A model generated the notes under the pieces. The model was not told the origin of the DNA. It did no database searches and was given only the letters and a program-made list of their open reading frames with translations. A program made the position numbers and the translations under genes. A stretch of DNA of 52,284 nt, from assembly GCA_013359265.1 (NCBI GenBank), contig JABWCD010000034.1:1-52284 (forward strand), given 5' to 3'. The DNA comes from Candidatus Hydrogenedentota bacterium (GTDB lineage: Bacteria > Hydrogenedentota > Hydrogenedentia > Hydrogenedentales > SLHB01). How positions within the stretch are numbered: position 1 is the stretch's first letter; each line of letters begins with the position of its first letter. Positions 49,853-52,284 of the stretch are shown here, in pieces.

Positions 49853-50764
49853 TCAATCCGCAACCCTCACCAGACGCAAACCAAGATTACCGTAACTGCG
49901 ATCCGGCAAATTGTAATTGCGATACGCGGACCGAATGAAGGCGGGTGAATAATCCCAGTGACCTCCGCGCGTAATGCGCAGGTGCCCGGACTCCGCGCCC
50001 TCGGGGTCCGTCGCCGGCCCGGCCGGATACTCGCCGAACCAGTCCGAACACCACTCCGCCACGTTCCCGTGCATGTCGTGCAGACCCCAAGGGTTCTGCT
50101 TGAGCGATCCGACAGGTAGCGTCCCGCGTTCCTTGTCCTCCTCCTCTTCCGCCTCTTCCGCTGCTACCTGCGGTTGTTTCGCGTCCTTGGTTTCCGGCTC
50201 CGGCTTCTTCACGACCTCGTGCCGCGCCCTCGCATACTGGTCGAATACCGATTTGTCATCCCCAAAACTGTACGCACTCTTGGTGCCGGCCCGGCAGGCA
50301 TACTCCCATTCCGCCTCCGTCGGCAACCGGAACGTGCCCTCCCCGCGTTGATTCAACGTCTCAACGAACCGTTGGCAATCATCGTGTGAGACCTGCTCGA
50401 CAGGACTCGCAGCGTTGACGAACTTCGCGGGGTTGTTCCCCATCGCCGCTTCCCATTGCGCCTGGGTCACTTCGTACTTGCCGATCCAGAATCCCTTCGT
50501 AATAGTTACTTCATGCTGCACTTCGTTGGGCTGTCTGTCCTGCTCGCTCGCCGGACTGCCCATCATGAACGTTCCTGCCGGGACCCAGCAGAACTCGATA
50601 CCCGCGAACGTCCGCTGCTCCCCCGCCGCGGGAGCGCCGCCGGAACTTACTGCTACGGGTTCGGCGGACGCCGGCTGCTTCGGCAGTTCTCCGGCGCCGG
50701 CCACCGTGAATACACTCGCCAACCCGAGCGCCAGTACCGGAAATACAAACGAAATAACGCGCAT
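49853..50764 (-). CDS. FGE-sulfatase-fold (SUMF1-like) exported protein, cysteines absent
   Basis: The product has 303 residues. A signal peptide (VISFVFPVLALGLASVFTVAG) precedes an FGE-sulfatase domain (PF03781): FCWVPAGTFMMGSP, WIGKYEVTQAQWEAAMG, FRLPTEAEWEYACRAGT, WGLHDMHGNVAEWCSDW and ITRGGHWDYSPAFIRSAYRN. The two catalytic cysteines of true formylglycine-generating enzymes, located in the GGSxxC region, are not present here, so it is probably not an active FGE. An acidic insertion (VAAEEAEEEEDKE) splits the domain. ATG 50764 has AGGAG 9 nt upstream. Confidence 0.8.
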   Translation of the reverse strand: MRVISFVFPVLALGLASVFTVAGAGELPKQPASAEPVAVSSGGAPAAGEQRTFAGIEFCWVPAGTFMMGSPASEQDRQPNEVQHEVTITKGFWIGKYEVTQAQWEAAMGNNPAKFVNAASPVEQVSHDDCQRFVETLNQRGEGTFRLPTEAEWEYACRAGTKSAYSFGDDKSVFDQYARARHEVVKKPEPETKDAKQPQVAAEEAEEEEDKERGTLPVGSLKQNPWGLHDMHGNVAEWCSDWFGEYPAGPATDPEGAESGHLRITRGGHWDYSPAFIRSAYRNYNLPDRSYGNLGLRLVRVAD

Positions 50765-50979
50765 TGCAGTACACTCCTGAATGATTCGGTCACCGCCGCA
50801 ACGGCGCAAACCCGCTGAAGCAATTACTGAGAACACACCCGACACATACAGCGCCAAATCAAGTGCCATCTCGCCGAACGTAGACTCGAAACGTTGAAGA
50901 AAGACCAAACACACGCAAATTAACTACGTCAGGCTTCCCTTCCACCATTATTAACGGTTCCAGTCAACACCTGCAACTG

Positions 50980-51034
50980 CCGCGAACGACGTTACCGCGA
51001 ACGGCGTTACCGCGAATGGCGGTGCCGCGCACGG
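50980..51034. repeat. 15-bp tandem repeat, about 3.5 copies
   Basis: CCGCGAACGACGTTA (50980), CCGCGAACGGCGTTA (50995), CCGCGAATGGCGGTG (51010) and a partial CCGCGCACGG (51025) follow each other with no gap. Confidence 0.7.
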
Positions 51035-51065
51035 AGGAAGCCAACGCCCCGATCACAACCGCAAT

Positions 51066-51130
51066 CATCCATCCCGTCCATCTGTCCATCCGTCCATCCG
51101 TCCATCAGTCCATCGGTCCATCCCGTCCAT
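51066..51130. repeat. GTCCATC microsatellite array
   Basis: About nine CCATC/GTCCATC units with variable spacer bases (C, T, CC, A, G) occur in a row. The complement, ATGGAC with one or two spacer bases, also occurs in frame in the aminotransferase gene at 10333-10367. Confidence 0.75.
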
Positions 51131-51164
51131 AGACCGAATTCAGTAACGAGAACCTCTAACCAAA

Positions 51165-51202
51165 CTAAAAAAGCGTGGGAGGCCTCATCGGCCTCCCACG
51201 CT
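51165..51202 (-). terminator. Rho-independent terminator of the right-edge prepilin-like gene
   Basis: On the minus strand the stem AGCGTGGGAGGCC pairs with GGCCTCCCACGCT (51172-51202, 5-nt loop), followed by TTTTTT at the low-coordinate side (51167-51172). It is 60 nt downstream of the stop at 51262. A textbook intrinsic terminator. Confidence 0.88.
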
Positions 51203-51261
51203 GAACGATCGCTCGCTACTGTCACAGGAGACGGTAACCCGTCCCTGCGTTCAGCCGCGAC

Positions 51262-52284
51262 TTACCAGATACCTTCGGCGCCGTACGGATGAGTCTTCTT
51301 GTCAATCGACACCTTCGACAGCGGCCAGGTCGCCTGCGTATGCTCGACGCCGTACTTCACGAACGCCACGTGGCCGTCCATGTACAGGATGTTCGAGCCG
51401 CCGGGGACGTGGTTAAAGCGCATGTCGAACTGCTGGCTGTACAAGCCGTCGATGCCCGCCTGGTCCCACGCAACAACGACTTCCGACTGGGCGCTCGCGC
51501 TGCCGGCCGGGTTGTTGATGTCCGTGATCAGGAAGCGCTCAACGCCTTCGCGCAGCATCTGGATGTCAAACGTTTCGCCAGTTGACGGAACTGTGTACGG
51601 CCCGAAAGTCGTATCCCACTCCTCTTCAAGCGTATTTAGAGCGGGGTTGCCTTGCGGGACAGTCGGGTCATCGTCCGCAGCCATCAGAACTACGCACAAC
51701 TCGGCGTTATCGTTCTGGTTTGTCATCCAACTCGCCTTCACCAGACGGTTCATGTACGTATAGTCGAAGGTGATGGTCATCACGCGGACACCCGAGGTGT
51801 TGCGCGCACGGAACGTGCCGAAGTACGGCGTCTCGCCCGCGCAGCTCTTCGCCTTGTTGCACCAGTTCGCCAGTTCCGCGGCCGACAACGGCGTGAACAC
51901 GCCGGAGCCGTTCACGTTACCAAGGTCGCGAAGGAACTCGGAGCGGTGCGTCGTCAGGTTGACGCCCAAACCGAGTTCAAGCGCGCCCGCCAACGTCGAC
52001 GACGGGCACTTGCCGATCTTATAGTCCGAAATGTACTCGGGGTACACTTCGTAACCCGCCGGACCAGCGGCCTTCGCCCACATGCCCGACGTCTCGGCAA
52101 AGTCTTCGTCATCAAACGGCTGGTGATACGGAAGGCGCTCGCCCTTCGACTCATTCGCGAACATCTTGAACACCAAGCCCCACTGCTTCAGGTTGTTCTG
52201 GCAGCTTGCACGACGGGCGGCCTCACGCGCGCGGGCAAGTGCTGGCAACAAGATAGCGGCGAGAATAGCGATGATTGCAATAAC
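51262..52284 (-). CDS. Prepilin-like protein with ILYMDGHV motif (DUF1559-like / H-X9-DG family), 5' partial
   Basis: At least 340 residues; the frame is open to the window edge. The first readable residues are [19 protein letters not shown], the hydrophobic helix of type IV prepilin-like proteins, so only the FTLIELL start and leader are missing. The body is unique; the C-terminal [19 protein letters not shown] matches the H-X9-DG type signature (here ten residues between His and DG). Such families are greatly expanded in Planctomycetes, Lentisphaerae and Hydrogenedentes. Cys residues at [14 protein letters not shown] may pair. The first gene in the window may be of the same class. The terminator at 51165 ends it. 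Confidence 0.85.
   Translation of the reverse strand, partial: VIAIIAILAAILLPALARAREAARRASCQNNLKQWGLVFKMFANESKGERLPYHQPFDDEDFAETSGMWAKAAGPAGYEVYPEYISDYKIGKCPSSTLAGALELGLGVNLTTHRSEFLRDLGNVNGSGVFTPLSAAELANWCNKAKSCAGETPYFGTFRARNTSGVRVMTITFDYTYMNRLVKASWMTNQNDNAELCVVLMAADDDPTVPQGNPALNTLEEEWDTTFGPYTVPSTGETFDIQMLREGVERFLITDINNPAGSASAQSEVVVAWDQAGIDGLYSQQFDMRFNHVPGGSNILYMDGHVAFVKYGVEHTQATWPLSKVSIDKKTHPYGAEGIW

Larger units (their letters stand above)
50765..51164. other. Gene-free stretch with two short tandem arrays
   Basis: No gene is visible. It must hold the FGE-like gene promoter on the minus strand. A 15-bp unit (CCGCGAACGGCGTTA) is repeated about 3.5 times at 50980-51034, and GTCCATC-type repeats fill 51066-51130. 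Nothing else stands out. Confidence 0.4.

Noticed and set aside
49853..50764. An active formylglycine-generating enzyme
   Set aside because: The Cys pair required for catalysis is absent, so it was called FGE-fold only.
1..52284. tRNA, rRNA or riboswitch genes
   Set aside because: I looked for tRNA-like cloverleaf strings such as GGTTCGAATCC and saw none in the intergenic regions; a tRNAscan or Rfam search could still find weak candidates.

Overview
The window is a GC-rich (about 60-65% by eye) bacterial chromosome segment carrying some 44 protein genes, plus remnants, and no RNA genes that I can recognise. Several traits point to a Planctomycetes-like lineage, most likely Candidatus Hydrogenedentota or a PVC-superphylum relative. 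These are a prepilin-like protein with an ILYMDGHV end, an outer-envelope protein with thrombospondin type 3 repeats and a C-terminal sorting-like tail, an S23-type four-helix-bundle protein, and dispersed low-complexity repeats of the GTCCATC and TACGA/GAGCACGA kinds. This placement is an inference from gene style, not from a marker gene.

Layout. 1-3092: the end of a pilin-like gene with a strong terminator, an unidentified protein and a GT-B type glycosyltransferase. 3093-9330: an accessory island of visibly lower GC. It holds an orphan XRE antitoxin-like gene, a degraded REP-associated tyrosine transposase (RAYT) with inverted repeats, and a 1752-residue SF1 helicase-nuclease (DUF3320-type) that looks like an anti-phage gene. 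A related hairpin element lies on each side of the island. 9388-18000: metabolic genes (class V aminotransferase; nagB-ACBP-MaoC operon; sugar dehydrogenase-like TSP3 protein; NagD phosphatase; sorbitol-type dehydrogenase; ceramidase-like hydrolase). 18071-21698: a tight pepA-mtaB-larE operon. 21826-28714: PfkB kinase, DinB protein, WS/DGAT acyltransferase, ExoD, an R2lox metalloenzyme with an unidentified partner, and a PLP-dependent D-amino-acid enzyme. 28769-34080: an FHA-GAF histidine kinase and an mrfA-mrfB DNA-repair operon. 34238-34627: a DUF423 membrane protein.

35105-46854 (minus strand) is a complete-looking type II secretion operon in the order gspE-F-G-H-I-J-K-L-M-C-D, with a molybdenum-carrier-like SLOG gene placed 2 nt behind gspD. 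Two of its components are unusual fusions: GspM carries a C-terminal carbohydrate-binding-like jelly-roll region, and the secretin ends in an ExbD/TolR-like domain. No prepilin peptidase (GspO) is present here. 47171-52284 holds a family 2 glycosyltransferase, an EF-hand protein, a small lipoprotein, an S23 protein, an FGE-sulfatase-fold protein and a second prepilin-like protein that runs off the right edge.

The points most worth follow-up are the hairpin-flanked helicase-nuclease island, the secretin-ExbD and GspM-carbohydrate-binding fusions in the T2SS operon, and dispersed repeat families, one of which has entered the coding sequence of the aminotransferase. All identifications are from reading the sequence and from family knowledge; no database search was run.
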